64,000 nt of DNA from Natrarchaeobaculum sulfurireducens (GTDB lineage: Archaea; Halobacteriota; Halobacteria; Halobacteriales; Natrialbaceae), in the NCBI RefSeq assembly GCF_003430825.1, contig NZ_CP024047.1:3038001-3102000 (forward strand). The letters run 5' to 3'. The notes beneath the pieces were generated by a model. It was not told where the DNA came from. It saw nothing but the letters and a program-made list of their open reading frames with translations, and did no database searches. The position numbers were made by a program, and so were the translations under genes. Below are positions 17,199-25,852 of the stretch, one piece after another; positions within the stretch are counted from its first letter, which is position 1; each line of letters starts with the position of its first letter.

Positions 17199-17608
17199 TG
17201 GTCGAACTACTTCCTAGTGAAGTGATAAACCTTTGGAGGGAGTGACGTCTCCTGCCACGTCGCCGACCGAACGGAAACCGAAACGACACGGGCTGGACGA
17301 TAGACAGTACAGATACAGAAACAATATGTTGAATAGATAGCTTCGAGCACATTCGACAGGACGAGCATCCAAACGTTGGCCAGCCACGATAGAAGAACGA
17401 GTAAAGGACCGTAGAGCCTCTAATACTGCGGGGTGAGCTAATCTCGCAGAGTCGAGAGGCGAATCCAAATAATGGTTGTTTATTTATAATCCCGAAGTGT
17501 CTTTACATTCCAACATATTCAAGTGGAGGAGGCGCAGACGCACCCCCCGCTGACACACAGCATACGGCTGCTCGAGAGTTTAAATACGAAGAGGGGGCCA
17601 ACGGGGGT
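17199..17608. other. Divergent intergenic region, AT-rich
   Basis: 410 nt between two divergent genes. It holds the promoter of the SMC-like gene on the left (TTTATC on the minus strand near 17226-17231) and that of the DUF3006 gene on the right. Positions 17460-17515 are AT-rich. Short frames on both strands look spurious. Confidence 0.5.
17578..17586 (+). promoter_or_regulatory. TATA element of the DUF3006 gene
   Basis: GTTTAAATA centred about 27 nt before the ATG at 17609, the distance expected if transcription begins at or next to the start codon (leaderless mRNA). Confidence 0.6.
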
Positions 17609-18034
17609 ATGTCGGACCGAACCGCTCCGTCTCGTCGGACCGTCTGTACGATGATTGGGACGCTCGTCGCAACGATACCGGCAGCAGCAGCTGTCAGTGC
17701 CCAGTCGTCTGGAGAGGGCTCGACCAGAGACCGAACGACCGTCGAACAGCGCGACACGGGCCGAAGAATCGGTGTCGTAGACGACGTACCGGACGGTGCA
17801 GAACGGTACGTCGCCGCAGTCGATCGAATCGTCGATGGCGAGCACGTCGTGTTACTGCTCGAGGACGATGATCGAGTGGTCGACCAGGTGGTCGTATCTG
17901 TCGACGAGTTCGACGAGATCGACGAGGGCGACCTGCTGATCGTGGTGGTCAAAGACGGCGAGCTACTGGCGTACCGGCACATCGACGAACGCCCCGATAC
18001 CGTTCGCTCGAGCGACTATCAGAAATGCGGATGA
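17609..18034 (+). CDS. Tat-exported protein with DUF3006-like domain
   Basis: 141 residues. SRRTVCTMIGTLVATIPAAA is a twin-arginine signal, likely cleaved after VSAQ, with no lipobox. The mature part contains AAVDRIVDGEHVVLLLEDDD followed by VVVSVDEFDEIDEGDLLIVV, the short beta-barrel pattern of DUF3006 proteins, so secretion to the cell surface is likely. Highly acidic. It has its own leaderless-type promoter and is divergent from the SMC-like gene. No function is known to me. Confidence 0.75.
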   Translation: MSDRTAPSRRTVCTMIGTLVATIPAAAAVSAQSSGEGSTRDRTTVEQRDTGRRIGVVDDVPDGAERYVAAVDRIVDGEHVVLLLEDDDRVVDQVVVSVDEFDEIDEGDLLIVVVKDGELLAYRHIDERPDTVRSSDYQKCG

Positions 18035-18193
18035 GCCGACGATCCTGACCGACCGGCTAGACCGGGTCGGCTCGCACGAGGGGGTCCCCTGGACGGCGAC
18101 TCCCGCCGCTGAACGGCTGTGAGGTTACCAGCGTTCGCTCAAGACAGCCATATACAAAACGTCGGTCAGTGCAGCAGTCGAATGGTGAACGAA

Positions 18194-18199
18194 TTTATA
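18194..18199 (+). promoter_or_regulatory. TATA element of the SDR gene
   Basis: TTTATA centred 27 nt before the ATG at 18224. It supports that ATG as the true start against an in-frame upstream start at 18119, which would lie before the promoter. Confidence 0.65.
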
Positions 18200-18223
18200 C
18201 GTGTGTCGCGTGATGACGAACGT

Positions 18224-18985
18224 ATGCGACTCGAAGACGAGACAGTGCTTATCACGGGAGCGGCGTCCGGGATCGGACGAGAGACGGCCGAACGGTGTGC
18301 GAGCGAAGGGGCCCACGTCGTCGTGACGGACGTCGACGACGACGGCGGTGAAACGACCGTCGACGCGATCGACGCCGCAGGTGGGGATGCAGAGTATCGA
18401 CGCCTCGACGTGACCGATAGCGATCGCGTCCACGAGGTTATCGACGACGTCGCTGCAACCCATGGCCTCGACGTGCTGATCAACAACGCCGGAACTGGCC
18501 ACCCGAGTAGCAGTCTCGAAGAGATCGACGACGGCATCCGTGATTTCGTCGTCGACGTCAACATCAACGGCGTCTGGAACGGTTGTCACGCCGCATTACC
18601 GCACATGAAAGATCAGGGCCACGGTTCGATCGTCAACGTGGGTTCGCTGGCGAGTATCCTCGGACTACCCAAACAGGCGGTGTATTCGACGACGAAAGCA
18701 GCCGTGTTGAACCTGACCCGGACGATCGCCGCCGAAGCCGGTCCCTACGGCGTCCGAGCGAACGCCGTCTGTCCAGGGTTCACCGAGACGCAGATGCTAG
18801 AGCAGTACCTCGCGATCCAAGAGGACCCGGAGGCTGCCCGTGAGGCGATGGCCGAGCAGTATCCGCTCAAACGACTGGGAAAACCCGAGGAGATCGCCAG
18901 CGCAATCGTGTTTCTGTCGAGCGAAGAGGCCTCGTTCGTCAGCGGCCACGGACTGGTCGTCGACGGCGGTTTTTCGACCTGTTGA
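18224..18985 (+). CDS. Short-chain dehydrogenase/reductase (glucose 1-dehydrogenase type)
   Basis: 253 residues from the ATG at 18224. Classical SDR: TGAASGIGRETAERC cofactor motif, DVDDD at the end of strand 2 (aspartate there suggests NAD preference), NNAGTG, catalytic Ser in NVGSLAS and YSTTK, and PGFTETQM before the lid. The ending FLSSEEASFVSGHGLVVDGGF is the standard SDR C-terminus. Substrate not determined; family names range over glucose dehydrogenase and 3-oxoacyl-ACP reductase. Transcribed alone, convergent with the desuccinylase-family gene. Confidence 0.88.
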   Translation: MRLEDETVLITGAASGIGRETAERCASEGAHVVVTDVDDDGGETTVDAIDAAGGDAEYRRLDVTDSDRVHEVIDDVAATHGLDVLINNAGTGHPSSSLEEIDDGIRDFVVDVNINGVWNGCHAALPHMKDQGHGSIVNVGSLASILGLPKQAVYSTTKAAVLNLTRTIAAEAGPYGVRANAVCPGFTETQMLEQYLAIQEDPEAAREAMAEQYPLKRLGKPEEIASAIVFLSSEEASFVSGHGLVVDGGFSTC

Positions 18986-19010
18986 GACGTCACGAGGCCG
19001 CCGTAGCCGG

Positions 19011-19982
19011 CTACTCCTCGAGGACGACCGCGACACTCGCGAGCTGGTCGCCTGCGGTCACGGTCGCTTCCTGAGTGAGTGCATAGAGGACGCCCGCACG
19101 GTCGGCGACAGCCTCCTGCAGCGGGTCGTACTGCTGAGGATTGTACACCGTCCCGAGCGACGTGCCCTCGGAGACGACGTCGCCGACCTCGAGTGTCGGC
19201 TTCGGTCGGAAGAGCCCCGATTCAGTGGCGATACCCTGTCCGAGATGGTTTCGAGCGAGCGTCTGGGTTCGCTCGGGGGGCGAGCCAGGGAGCATCTCGA
19301 GGTGGCGACAGACGTCGAGCAGTCCCTCGACGCCAATTTCGACGGCTGACTCGACGATCTGTTTGTTGTGGGCCAGTTCGGGCGTGATCGACGGGATCCC
19401 CTCCTCGGCGGCGACGACACGGAGCTTCCCGGCGAATCCGCGTCGGTGCCACTCCTCGGACGCGTTCTCGTCGGCCCCCTCCGCGAGGAGGAGCTCGGTG
19501 CCAAAGGCTGAGGCGAGGGCTCGAGCGCGGGTGTCGGTTTCACGATAGAGGACGTGAGGGAGCATGTTCGGGCTGCCGGTATGGAGGTCGACGACGGCGT
19601 CGGCACGTTTGACGTACTCCCAGAGACGGGCGGCCATGCGCTGGTGGAGCGTTCCCTCGCCGTCGCCGGGCCAGACCCGATTCATGTTGGGGTTGACGCT
19701 GTCGATGGCTTCGGGCGTGGTATAGGAGACGCGGTCGAAGGTGAGCGGGTTCGCGACGGGAACCGCGATGACGGTCCCAGCGAGCGACTCGAGCGGCAGT
19801 CGATCGTGAAAGCGGCGTAACGCCTCGGTCCCGTTGATCTCGCGGCCGTGCTGGGCAGCCTGAACGTAGAGCGTCGGTCCGTCTGCAGCTCCACGGTACG
19901 TGTGAACCGTCGTCGACAACGTGATCCCCGAAGGGAGGACTTCGAGGGCCACCTTCTCTGTCGAATGTGTCCCGTCGCTCAT
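19011..19982 (-). CDS. Succinylglutamate desuccinylase/aspartoacylase family protein
   Basis: 323 residues from the ATG at 19982 ([19 protein letters not shown]); upstream codons to 20048 look non-coding. Zinc carboxypeptidase-like fold: [15 protein letters not shown] gives the HxxE zinc ligands (His about residue 45, Glu about 48), and [14 protein letters not shown] gives the third ligand. The C-terminal third ([20 protein letters not shown], then [10 protein letters not shown]) is a biotinyl/lipoyl-like beta domain, as in many prokaryotic members that act on N-acyl amino acids. Exact amide substrate unknown. Divergent from the first cyclophilin gene. Confidence 0.85.
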   Translation of the reverse strand: MSDGTHSTEKVALEVLPSGITLSTTVHTYRGAADGPTLYVQAAQHGREINGTEALRRFHDRLPLESLAGTVIAVPVANPLTFDRVSYTTPEAIDSVNPNMNRVWPGDGEGTLHQRMAARLWEYVKRADAVVDLHTGSPNMLPHVLYRETDTRARALASAFGTELLLAEGADENASEEWHRRGFAGKLRVVAAEEGIPSITPELAHNKQIVESAVEIGVEGLLDVCRHLEMLPGSPPERTQTLARNHLGQGIATESGLFRPKPTLEVGDVVSEGTSLGTVYNPQQYDPLQEAVADRAGVLYALTQEATVTAGDQLASVAVVLEE

Positions 19983-20125
19983 GGCCAGTGATTCACCGTC
20001 CGGTCGTATGTACCTGCGGGCAACGAATGCCGACCCACCGACTGGCATACCGCCGAAGGGAACCAGTGTCAGCCCGGCGGGACGAGACCACTACCGTTTT
20101 CACTCGCCCCGCCGTCGCTGCGGGT

Positions 20126-20644
20126 ATGGGAGACCTCACTGCAACCCTGCACACGACCGAGGGTGACATCGACGTCGAACTCTACGACGACCGCGCACCC
20201 CGAACCGTCGGCAACTTCGTCGGACTCGCGACCGGCGAGCGCGAGTGGACCGACCCTGAGACGGGCGAACGCATCACCGACGAACCGCTGTACGACGACG
20301 TGCTTTTCCACCGTGTCATCGACGACTTCATGATCCAGGGCGGGGACCCGACCGGCACCGGCCGCGGCGGCCCCGGCTATCAGTTCGACGATGAGTTCCA
20401 CGACGAACTCCGCCACGACGGCGCAGGAGTCCTGAGCATGGCCAACTCCGGGCCAAACACCAACGGCTCGCAGTTTTTCATTACGCTCGACGCCACGCCT
20501 CACCTCGACGACCGCCACTCGGTCTTCGGGAAGGTCACCGACGGCATGGACGTCGTCCGTGAAATCGGGAGCACCGACACTGACGCCAACGACCGCCCGA
20601 AACAGGACATCCTGCTCGAGTCGGTCACCGTCCACGACGAGTAA
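20126..20644 (+). CDS. Cyclophilin-type peptidyl-prolyl isomerase, cytoplasmic
   Basis: 172 residues from the ATG at 20126; the open frame upstream overlaps a divergent gene and has no sense. Catalytic and substrate residues in [20 protein letters not shown] (Arg about 57), [17 protein letters not shown] and [11 protein letters not shown] are intact. No signal peptide. It catalyses cis-trans isomerisation of proline peptide bonds. The next gene encodes a very close paralogue with an export signal, so the pair is a tandem duplication giving an internal and an external version. Confidence 0.92.
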   Translation: MGDLTATLHTTEGDIDVELYDDRAPRTVGNFVGLATGEREWTDPETGERITDEPLYDDVLFHRVIDDFMIQGGDPTGTGRGGPGYQFDDEFHDELRHDGAGVLSMANSGPNTNGSQFFITLDATPHLDDRHSVFGKVTDGMDVVREIGSTDTDANDRPKQDILLESVTVHDE

Positions 20645-20685
20645 GTACCGGACGGATCCGCATCGGTTCGATCGACACCGTTATT

Positions 20686-21393
20686 CTGCCGTCGTGCGCA
20701 CAGACCGGTATTATTCCATCCAGACGAACCCTCCTGGTCGCGACCGCCTCGAGTCTCGGCGTCGGCCTCGCCGGCTGTCTCGGAAGCGGGAACGATGACC
20801 AGCGATCCGACGCGGACGACGACCAGCCAGCCTCCGAAGACGACCAACCCAGCGGGACAGAGACGACGGACGACCCGGAGCACCGACACGCGACGTTGCA
20901 TACGAGCGAAGGCGACATCGACATCGAACTCGAGGCCGAACGAGCACCCCGGACCGTCGAGAACTTCGTCGGACTTGCCACGGGCGATCGAACCTGGACT
21001 GACCCCGAAACCGGCGACGAACGCGAGGGCGAGCCGCTGTACGACGACGTTCCCTTCCATCGCGTCATCGACGACTTCATGATCCAGACCGGCGACCCGC
21101 TCGGCACCGGTCACGGCGGCCCCGGCTACCAGTTCGACGACGAGTTCCATCCCGACCTGCGACACGACGACGCGGGAATACTCTCGATGGCGAACTCGGG
21201 GGCGGATACGAACGGCTCACAGTTTTTCATCACGCTCGAGGCCACGCCCCACCTCGACGACCGCCACTCGGTCTTCGGACGGGTCACCGACGGCATGGAC
21301 GTCGTCCACGAGATCGGGGGCGTCGAGACGGACGACGCCGATCGGCCCACCGAAGACATCCTGCTCGAATCGGTTTCCGTCCACGACGCCTGA
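20686..21393 (+). CDS. Cyclophilin lipoprotein (tandem paralogue), no canonical start codon
   Basis: The isomerase domain (from [10 protein letters not shown], about 20887 on) is intact with [15 protein letters not shown] and [20 protein letters not shown]. The same frame extends upstream through an acidic linker into [20 protein letters not shown] followed by the lipobox Cys, a clear twin-arginine lipoprotein signal at about 20719-20778. No ATG, GTG or TTG precedes it in frame after the stop at 20581; CTG at 20686 is one option and is used here. A GTG at 20694 opens a neighbouring frame that leads into the signal if one base is gained or lost near 20705-20720. A TTG at 20896 would give an unexported protein without the signal. 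Start uncertain; may be frameshifted. Confidence 0.7.
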   Translation: MPSCAQTGIIPSRRTLLVATASSLGVGLAGCLGSGNDDQRSDADDDQPASEDDQPSGTETTDDPEHRHATLHTSEGDIDIELEAERAPRTVENFVGLATGDRTWTDPETGDEREGEPLYDDVPFHRVIDDFMIQTGDPLGTGHGGPGYQFDDEFHPDLRHDDAGILSMANSGADTNGSQFFITLEATPHLDDRHSVFGRVTDGMDVVHEIGGVETDDADRPTEDILLESVSVHDA

Positions 21394-21537
21394 GACCGCC
21401 TGCCACGGCATCCGTCGTCTCGACCGCCCGACACACGGTCGGCTTGGTCGGAGCGGTGGCGATCCAGATCGGCTCGAGTCACGATCACGCGCGAGCGTTG
21501 GCTACAGGTTTAGGACGTTCGCCGTTGTGCCGTAGAT

Positions 21538-22494
21538 ATGGGCTTTACCGCCGCCGACGTCCCGAACCAGCGCGGTCAGACGATCATCGTGACAGGTGCT
21601 AACAGCGGCATTGGCCTCGAGACGACCCGCGAACTCGCACGCAACGGCGCAAGCGTGGTCATGGCTTGCCGAGACCGTGGCCGTGGCGAACGGGCAGCTC
21701 GAGACATCCGTGCGGACGTGCCCGCAGCCGACCTTCGCGTCGAAACGTGTGATCTGAGTAGCCTCGAGTCGATCCGCGAGTTCTCCGGCCACCTCACCGA
21801 ACCGATCGACGTCCTCGTCAACAACGCCGGGACGATGGCGATTCCGCGCCGGGAGACCGACGACGGGTTCGAGACACAATTCGGCGTGAATCATCTCGGG
21901 CACTTCGCGCTTACGGGACTCCTGCTCGAGTCCCTCCTCGAGCGCGCCGACGACGAACCTCCCGCTCGGATCGTCACGGTTTCGAGCGGGATGCACGAAC
22001 GCGGCGAGATCGAGTTCGACGACCTCCAGGGCAAGCGATCGTACGATCGGTGGGGTGCCTACGCCCAGTCGAAACTCGCGAACGTCCTGTTCGCCTACGA
22101 ACTCGAGCGTCGACTTCGAACCGCCGACGTGAACGCCATGAGTCTCGCAGTTCATCCGGGCTATGCCGATACCCAGTTACAGTTCCGCGGGATCGGTGAT
22201 CGTGGACGCTGGTTCCAGACGATCGTCCGCCGAGTGGCGAACACGGTGTTCGCTCAGTCGGCGGCTCGAGGCGCATTACCGACGCTGTACGCGGCCACCG
22301 CGGCGGACGTCGAGGGCGGTGCCTACTACGGCCCAAGCGGCTTCGGGAGTATGCGTGGGACGCCGGAGCGACAGGCGTCGTCGGACGCGTCGTACGACAG
22401 AGAAAGCGCCAAGCGGTTGTGGGCGGTCTCGGGGGAGTTTACGGGCGTTCGCTATGGCCTTCCCGAGCCAAAGCCCGCGACGGACGCGACGTGA
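21538..22494 (+). CDS. Short-chain dehydrogenase, retinol-dehydrogenase-like
   Basis: 318 residues. GANSGIGLETTREL cofactor motif, MACRDRGRGERA at the end of strand 2 (arginines favour NADP), LVNNAGTM, the FGVNHLGHFALTGLLL segment typical of retinol/protochlorophyllide-type SDRs, TVSSGMH with the catalytic Ser and YAQSKL with Tyr and Lys. The C-terminal region AVHPGYADTQLQFRG to YGPSGFGSMRGTP is also usual for this group. Substrate unknown. The start ATG at 21538 fits the N-terminus (MGFTAADVPNQRGQT). Confidence 0.88.
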   Translation: MGFTAADVPNQRGQTIIVTGANSGIGLETTRELARNGASVVMACRDRGRGERAARDIRADVPAADLRVETCDLSSLESIREFSGHLTEPIDVLVNNAGTMAIPRRETDDGFETQFGVNHLGHFALTGLLLESLLERADDEPPARIVTVSSGMHERGEIEFDDLQGKRSYDRWGAYAQSKLANVLFAYELERRLRTADVNAMSLAVHPGYADTQLQFRGIGDRGRWFQTIVRRVANTVFAQSAARGALPTLYAATAADVEGGAYYGPSGFGSMRGTPERQASSDASYDRESAKRLWAVSGEFTGVRYGLPEPKPATDAT

Positions 22495-22566
22495 GGGCGA
22501 CGACGAACCGACGCGAACATCGAAACGCACATTCCTACCGAGAGCAAACCATCGCTTGCATTCCGT

Positions 22567-22651
22567 GCGAGGGTAGCCAAGCCAGGCCAACGGCGGTGGG
22601 CTTAAGACCCGCTCCTGTAGAGGTCCCTGGGTTCGAATCCCAGCCCTCGCA
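22567..22651 (+). tRNA. tRNA-Leu (anticodon TAA)
   Basis: 85 nt. Acceptor stem GCGAGGG (22567-22573) pairs with CCCTCGC (22644-22650), with A as discriminator. The anticodon loop CTTAAGA carries TAA, flanked by GTGGG/CCCGC. A long variable arm and the T arm CTGGGTTCGAATCCCAG follow. Length and long variable arm fit leucine. CCA is not encoded. The last 22 nt plus 24 nt downstream are repeated 180 bp further on. Confidence 0.93.
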
Positions 22652-22675
22652 TACCAACTCGAGCGCCAGTGAGAG
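22630..22675 (+). repeat. 46-bp direct repeat, left copy (tRNA-Leu 3' end plus flank)
   Basis: Spans the T arm and 3' acceptor strand of tRNA-Leu and 24 nt beyond it. Every base is identical to the copy at 22810-22855, exactly 180 bp away. This is the arrangement left by site-specific integration into a tRNA 3' end. Confidence 0.9.
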
Positions 22676-22809
22676 CTGTGTATACGAACGCAGGATTCGA
22701 ATCAGGGAGGCCGCATGCTCGCGAACGCAGTGAGCGAGACCGTCCGACCGTGGTCTCGAGGGTGAGCGTAGCGAACGATCGAGAGTTGGGAGAGCTTTGC
22801 TCTCCCTCT
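22676..22809. other. Short insert between tRNA-end repeats
   Basis: 134 nt between the two 46-bp repeats. It contains a degenerate T-loop-like GGATTCGAATCAGG at 22693-22706, a GCTCGC/GAGCGAG imperfect palindrome near 22718-22739, and a perfect 8-bp stem with a 3-nt loop at 22788-22806 (GGGAGAGC, TTT, GCTCTCCC). No ORF of substance and no integrase, so at most the core of a lost element. Confidence 0.7.
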
Positions 22810-22855
22810 GGTTCGAATCCCAGCCCTCGCATACCAACTCGAGCGCCAGTGAGAG
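22810..22855 (+). repeat. 46-bp direct repeat, right copy
   Basis: Exact copy of 22630-22675, so the T arm, acceptor 3' strand and flank of tRNA-Leu occur again without any 5' half of a tRNA. Candidate attachment site. Confidence 0.9.
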
Positions 22856-22939
22856 TCGTGTCTGCGAACGGCGTGAGCGACCAATCGACGCCTCGAGCGC
22901 CGGTATCGTGGCGAGTCCCGATGTGTACGCGAGACGGTT

Positions 22940-23467
22940 ATGCGCCTCGAGCGCCTGTGTCCAGTCGTGAGCCTCGATCTGCAGATCCGTCGTGCGGTCG
23001 CCGACGATGCGACCGACATCGCCCGCTGTTACCGGCGGGCGTACGCGACGGCCACCGAGCGTGGCTACCGAACCCGGCTAACCGACGTCGACGCCGAGAC
23101 CGTCGCAGACTGGCTCGAAGCCGATGGAGCAACGCTCGTGGCCGTCGAAGCCGGTGTAGGCCCGGAAGCCGAATCGGTCGTCGGGACGATTCGCTTACTC
23201 GAGGACGCGACGCCGACGGTCGAACGACTCGCCGTCGTCCCCGAGCGGCGACAGGAAGGGATCGCCGCGCAGTTACTCGAGCGGGCGGAACGACTCGCCA
23301 GCGACCGCGGCGAGCACCGCCTGCGACTCGCGACGTTCGACGAACACCCGTTCTTGCTCGAGTGGTACGCTCGACGGGGCTATCGAACGGTCGACTGCCC
23401 GGACAAACCCGCAGTGGCATACGGCATCGTACTGCTCGAGAAGTGCCTGGGACCGGCCCAGGCGTAA
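22940..23467 (+). CDS. GNAT family N-acetyltransferase
   Basis: 175 residues. Motif A is ERLAVVPERRQEGIAAQLLERAERLA (Q/RxxGxA type, about residues 94-119) and motif B is FLLEWYARRGYRTVD. The N-terminus LQIRRAVADDATDIARCYRRAYA is the standard first helix of GNAT proteins; the first 12 residues before it may not be translated if a start closer to the domain is used. Convergent with nadC, with their ends adjacent. Substrate unknown. Confidence 0.82.
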   Translation: MRLERLCPVVSLDLQIRRAVADDATDIARCYRRAYATATERGYRTRLTDVDAETVADWLEADGATLVAVEAGVGPEAESVVGTIRLLEDATPTVERLAVVPERRQEGIAAQLLERAERLASDRGEHRLRLATFDEHPFLLEWYARRGYRTVDCPDKPAVAYGIVLLEKCLGPAQA

Positions 23468-24283
23468 TCAGTCGCCGGTTCGGAACGACAGATCAAGCGA
23501 TGGTGCGGAGTGGGTGAGCGACCCCATCGAGATGACGTCGACGCCCGTTGTGGCGTACTCCGGGACGTCCTCGAGCGTGATTCCCCCGCTGGCTTCTGAG
23601 AGAACGCTTTCGTACTCGGCGAGTGCGGAGACCGCGTCCCGAGTTTCAGCGGGCGTCATGTTGTCGAGCAAGACGATGTCGGCACCGGCGGCGGCCGCCT
23701 TCGGGGCGTCGGCGACGGTCTCGACTTCGACTTCGACCTTCGTCGCGAACGAGGTTCGCTCCTGAAAGTGCGAAATCGCTTCCTCGAGACCCAGTTCCGT
23801 GATGTGGTTGTCCTTTACCATCACCATATGGGAGAGGTCGAGCCGATGGGTGTCTCCGCCGCCCGCGACGACGGCCCGCTTCTCTACGCCGCGGAGTCCC
23901 GGCGTCGTCTTACGGGTTGCGGCGATCCGAACGTCGTCGGCGACCGTGCTGGCGGCGTCGACCGCCGCTCGAGTCCGGGTCGCCACACCCGAGGCGTGAC
24001 CGACGAGGTTTACTGCGACGCGTTCGCCCCGAAGCACCTCGCGGGCCGGTCCCTCGACGCGGAGGACTTCCTCGCCCGACTCGAGCGTCGTCCCCGGCTC
24101 GAGCGTTTCGAGGACGTCAACGCCGAGGTATTCGAAGACGGCGGTGGCGGCCTCGAGGCCGGCGGCGACGCCCGGTTCTTTCGCGACGAGACGGCCGGTC
24201 GTTTTGCCGGGGACCTGGTTGGTGACGTCGTGGTGGCCGATGTCCTCGCGCAGCCAGCGTTCGACCTGTGTGGTTTCGATCAT
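23468..24283 (-). CDS. nadC: Nicotinate-nucleotide (quinolinate) pyrophosphorylase
   Basis: 271 residues from the ATG at 24283 (MIETTQVERWLREDIGHHD); codons up to 24343 belong to the end of nadB. Converts quinolinate and PRPP to nicotinate mononucleotide, the third step of de novo NAD synthesis. LREDIGHHDVT at the start, ATRKTTPGLRGVEKRAVVAGGG and HRLDLSHMVMVKDNHI are family hallmarks and include PRPP- and quinolinate-binding Arg, Lys and His residues. Last gene of nadA-nadB-nadC, 2 nt after nadB. Confidence 0.95.
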   Translation of the reverse strand: MIETTQVERWLREDIGHHDVTNQVPGKTTGRLVAKEPGVAAGLEAATAVFEYLGVDVLETLEPGTTLESGEEVLRVEGPAREVLRGERVAVNLVGHASGVATRTRAAVDAASTVADDVRIAATRKTTPGLRGVEKRAVVAGGGDTHRLDLSHMVMVKDNHITELGLEEAISHFQERTSFATKVEVEVETVADAPKAAAAGADIVLLDNMTPAETRDAVSALAEYESVLSEASGGITLEDVPEYATTGVDVISMGSLTHSAPSLDLSFRTGD

Positions 24284-24285
24284 CG

Positions 24286-25851
24286 TCAGTCGTCCGCTGG
24301 CCGTTCGGCCACCGATTCGGGCTCGCTTTTGATGTAGTGACAACCAATCGAGTCGGGATTCTCACTCGCCGCTCGAGCGATCAGCAACGCGGTGACGCTC
24401 GCATTTCGGAGTTCGTAGAGGTCTCGAGCCGTCCGCGTACGAATGTAGGCGTCGACTTCCCCCTTGAGTCGCCGGAGGACGGCGCTCGCGCGGGCGATGT
24501 CGTCGGGGTCACGCTCGAGGCCCAGATAGTCGTCCATCGTCCGCTGGAGCCGGGTGAACTTCTCGGCGGCAAACCGCGGCGGGAGGGCTGGGTCGCTGTT
24601 CCGGAGGGCAGGGGCCTCGGCGAGTTCGAGGTCGGCCCCGCGCGTCGCCGCGTCTTTACCGGCGCGCAAGCCCCAGACGAGCCCCTCGAGGAGGCTGGTG
24701 CTCGCCAATCGGTTGGCCCCGTGGACGCCCGTGCGGGCACACTCGCCGACGGCGTAGAGGCGATCGAGGGTGCTTCGTCCCCTCGAATCGACGTCGATCC
24801 CGCCACAGAGGAAGTGTTGGCAGGGGGCGACGGGAATCTCGTCGCCGTCGCTCCCGCGCTCGCGGACGGTCTCGGCGATCGTCGGGAAGTCGGCCTCGAA
24901 GTCGCCCTCGAGGGTGGAGACGTCGAGGACGACCTCGCCGGTAGCCTCGCGCTCGGTCCCGACGGCGCGGGCGACGACGTCCCGTGGTGCGAGTTCGCCG
25001 TTGGGGTGGTAGTCGTCCATGAACCGGTCGCCGTCGCCGTTTTTGAGGAGGGCCCCCTCGCCGCGCAGCGCTTCGGAGAGCAGGAAGGAGTCCTGTTCTG
25101 CAGCGCCGCCGCCTCGCGCTTCGCCCCCGGCGTACGCCGTCGGATGGAACTGGACGTACTCCATATCGGCGACGTCGGCACCCGCCAGTGCGGCCATCGC
25201 GATGCCGTCACCGGTCGCACCGTCGGGATTAGTCGACCGGGTATAACACGCGCCGATGCCGCCGGTGGCGAGGATCGTCGTCGCCGCGTAGATCGGCCGG
25301 CCCCCCGGTTCCTCGTCGCTGAGGACCCCGTGGACCCGACCCTCGTGGGTGAGCAACTCGAGTGCGGCCGTGTCCTGGTGGACGTCGATTCGGTCGTGGT
25401 CGCCGACGAAGGTGAGAAACGGCCGCAGGATGTGGGTGCCCGTCGCGGCGTCGACGTGGAGGATGCGCCGGTCGGAGTGGGCCGCCTCGCGCGTGTAGTC
25501 GAGTTCCCCGTCGTCGGTTTCGTCGAACGCGATTCCGAGGGTATCGACGAGAACGTCGAATACGGCGTCGTCGGCGTCCTCGAGAAGGACGTCGATGGCG
25601 TCCGGATCTGCCGTCCCGTCGCTGGCCTCGAGGATGTCAGTTTTGAGGCTCTCGGGGTTTCCGCGGGTGGTGGAGATGCCGCCCTGGGCCCAGTCAGTGC
25701 TGGAATCAGCAGGGCGCGTGGCTTTCGTGAGCAACCGAACCTCGGCATCCTCGCGGGCGGCGGCTAACGCGGCTGCACAGCCTGCAATGCCGCTGCCGAC
25801 GACGAGGACGTCCGCCGTGTCGTACGCCGATGGGGCTGGTGTCTCCGTCAT
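24286..25851 (-). CDS. nadB: L-aspartate oxidase
   Basis: 521 residues. FAD enzyme that oxidises aspartate to iminoaspartate for quinolinate synthase. VVGSGIAGCAAALAA is the dinucleotide-binding motif at residues 16-30; STDWAQGGIS, PTAYAGGEARGGGAAEQDSF, APCQHFLCGGIDVDSRGRST and the GANRLASTSLLEGLVWG block are standard for NadB and the related succinate dehydrogenase flavoprotein. One nucleotide separates it from nadA and two from nadC. Length is typical. Confidence 0.95.
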   Translation of the reverse strand: MTETPAPSAYDTADVLVVGSGIAGCAAALAAAREDAEVRLLTKATRPADSSTDWAQGGISTTRGNPESLKTDILEASDGTADPDAIDVLLEDADDAVFDVLVDTLGIAFDETDDGELDYTREAAHSDRRILHVDAATGTHILRPFLTFVGDHDRIDVHQDTAALELLTHEGRVHGVLSDEEPGGRPIYAATTILATGGIGACYTRSTNPDGATGDGIAMAALAGADVADMEYVQFHPTAYAGGEARGGGAAEQDSFLLSEALRGEGALLKNGDGDRFMDDYHPNGELAPRDVVARAVGTEREATGEVVLDVSTLEGDFEADFPTIAETVRERGSDGDEIPVAPCQHFLCGGIDVDSRGRSTLDRLYAVGECARTGVHGANRLASTSLLEGLVWGLRAGKDAATRGADLELAEAPALRNSDPALPPRFAAEKFTRLQRTMDDYLGLERDPDDIARASAVLRRLKGEVDAYIRTRTARDLYELRNASVTALLIARAASENPDSIGCHYIKSEPESVAERPADD

Positions 25852-25852
25852 C

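Noticed and set aside
20559-20798. ORF beginning before and overlapping the start of the second cyclophilin
   Set aside because: Its phase leaves the lipoprotein signal after a few codons and ends in arginine-rich sequence; kept only as the possible GTG start before a frameshift.
22676-22809. Second tRNA gene next to tRNA-Leu
   Set aside because: Only T-arm and acceptor 3' strand are repeated; no matching 5' acceptor strand, D arm or anticodon arm is present in the insert.
22669-23517. Open frame spanning the tRNA-end repeat and the GNAT gene
   Set aside because: Arginine-rich, without motifs, and in a different phase from the GNAT gene; it crosses the direct repeat.
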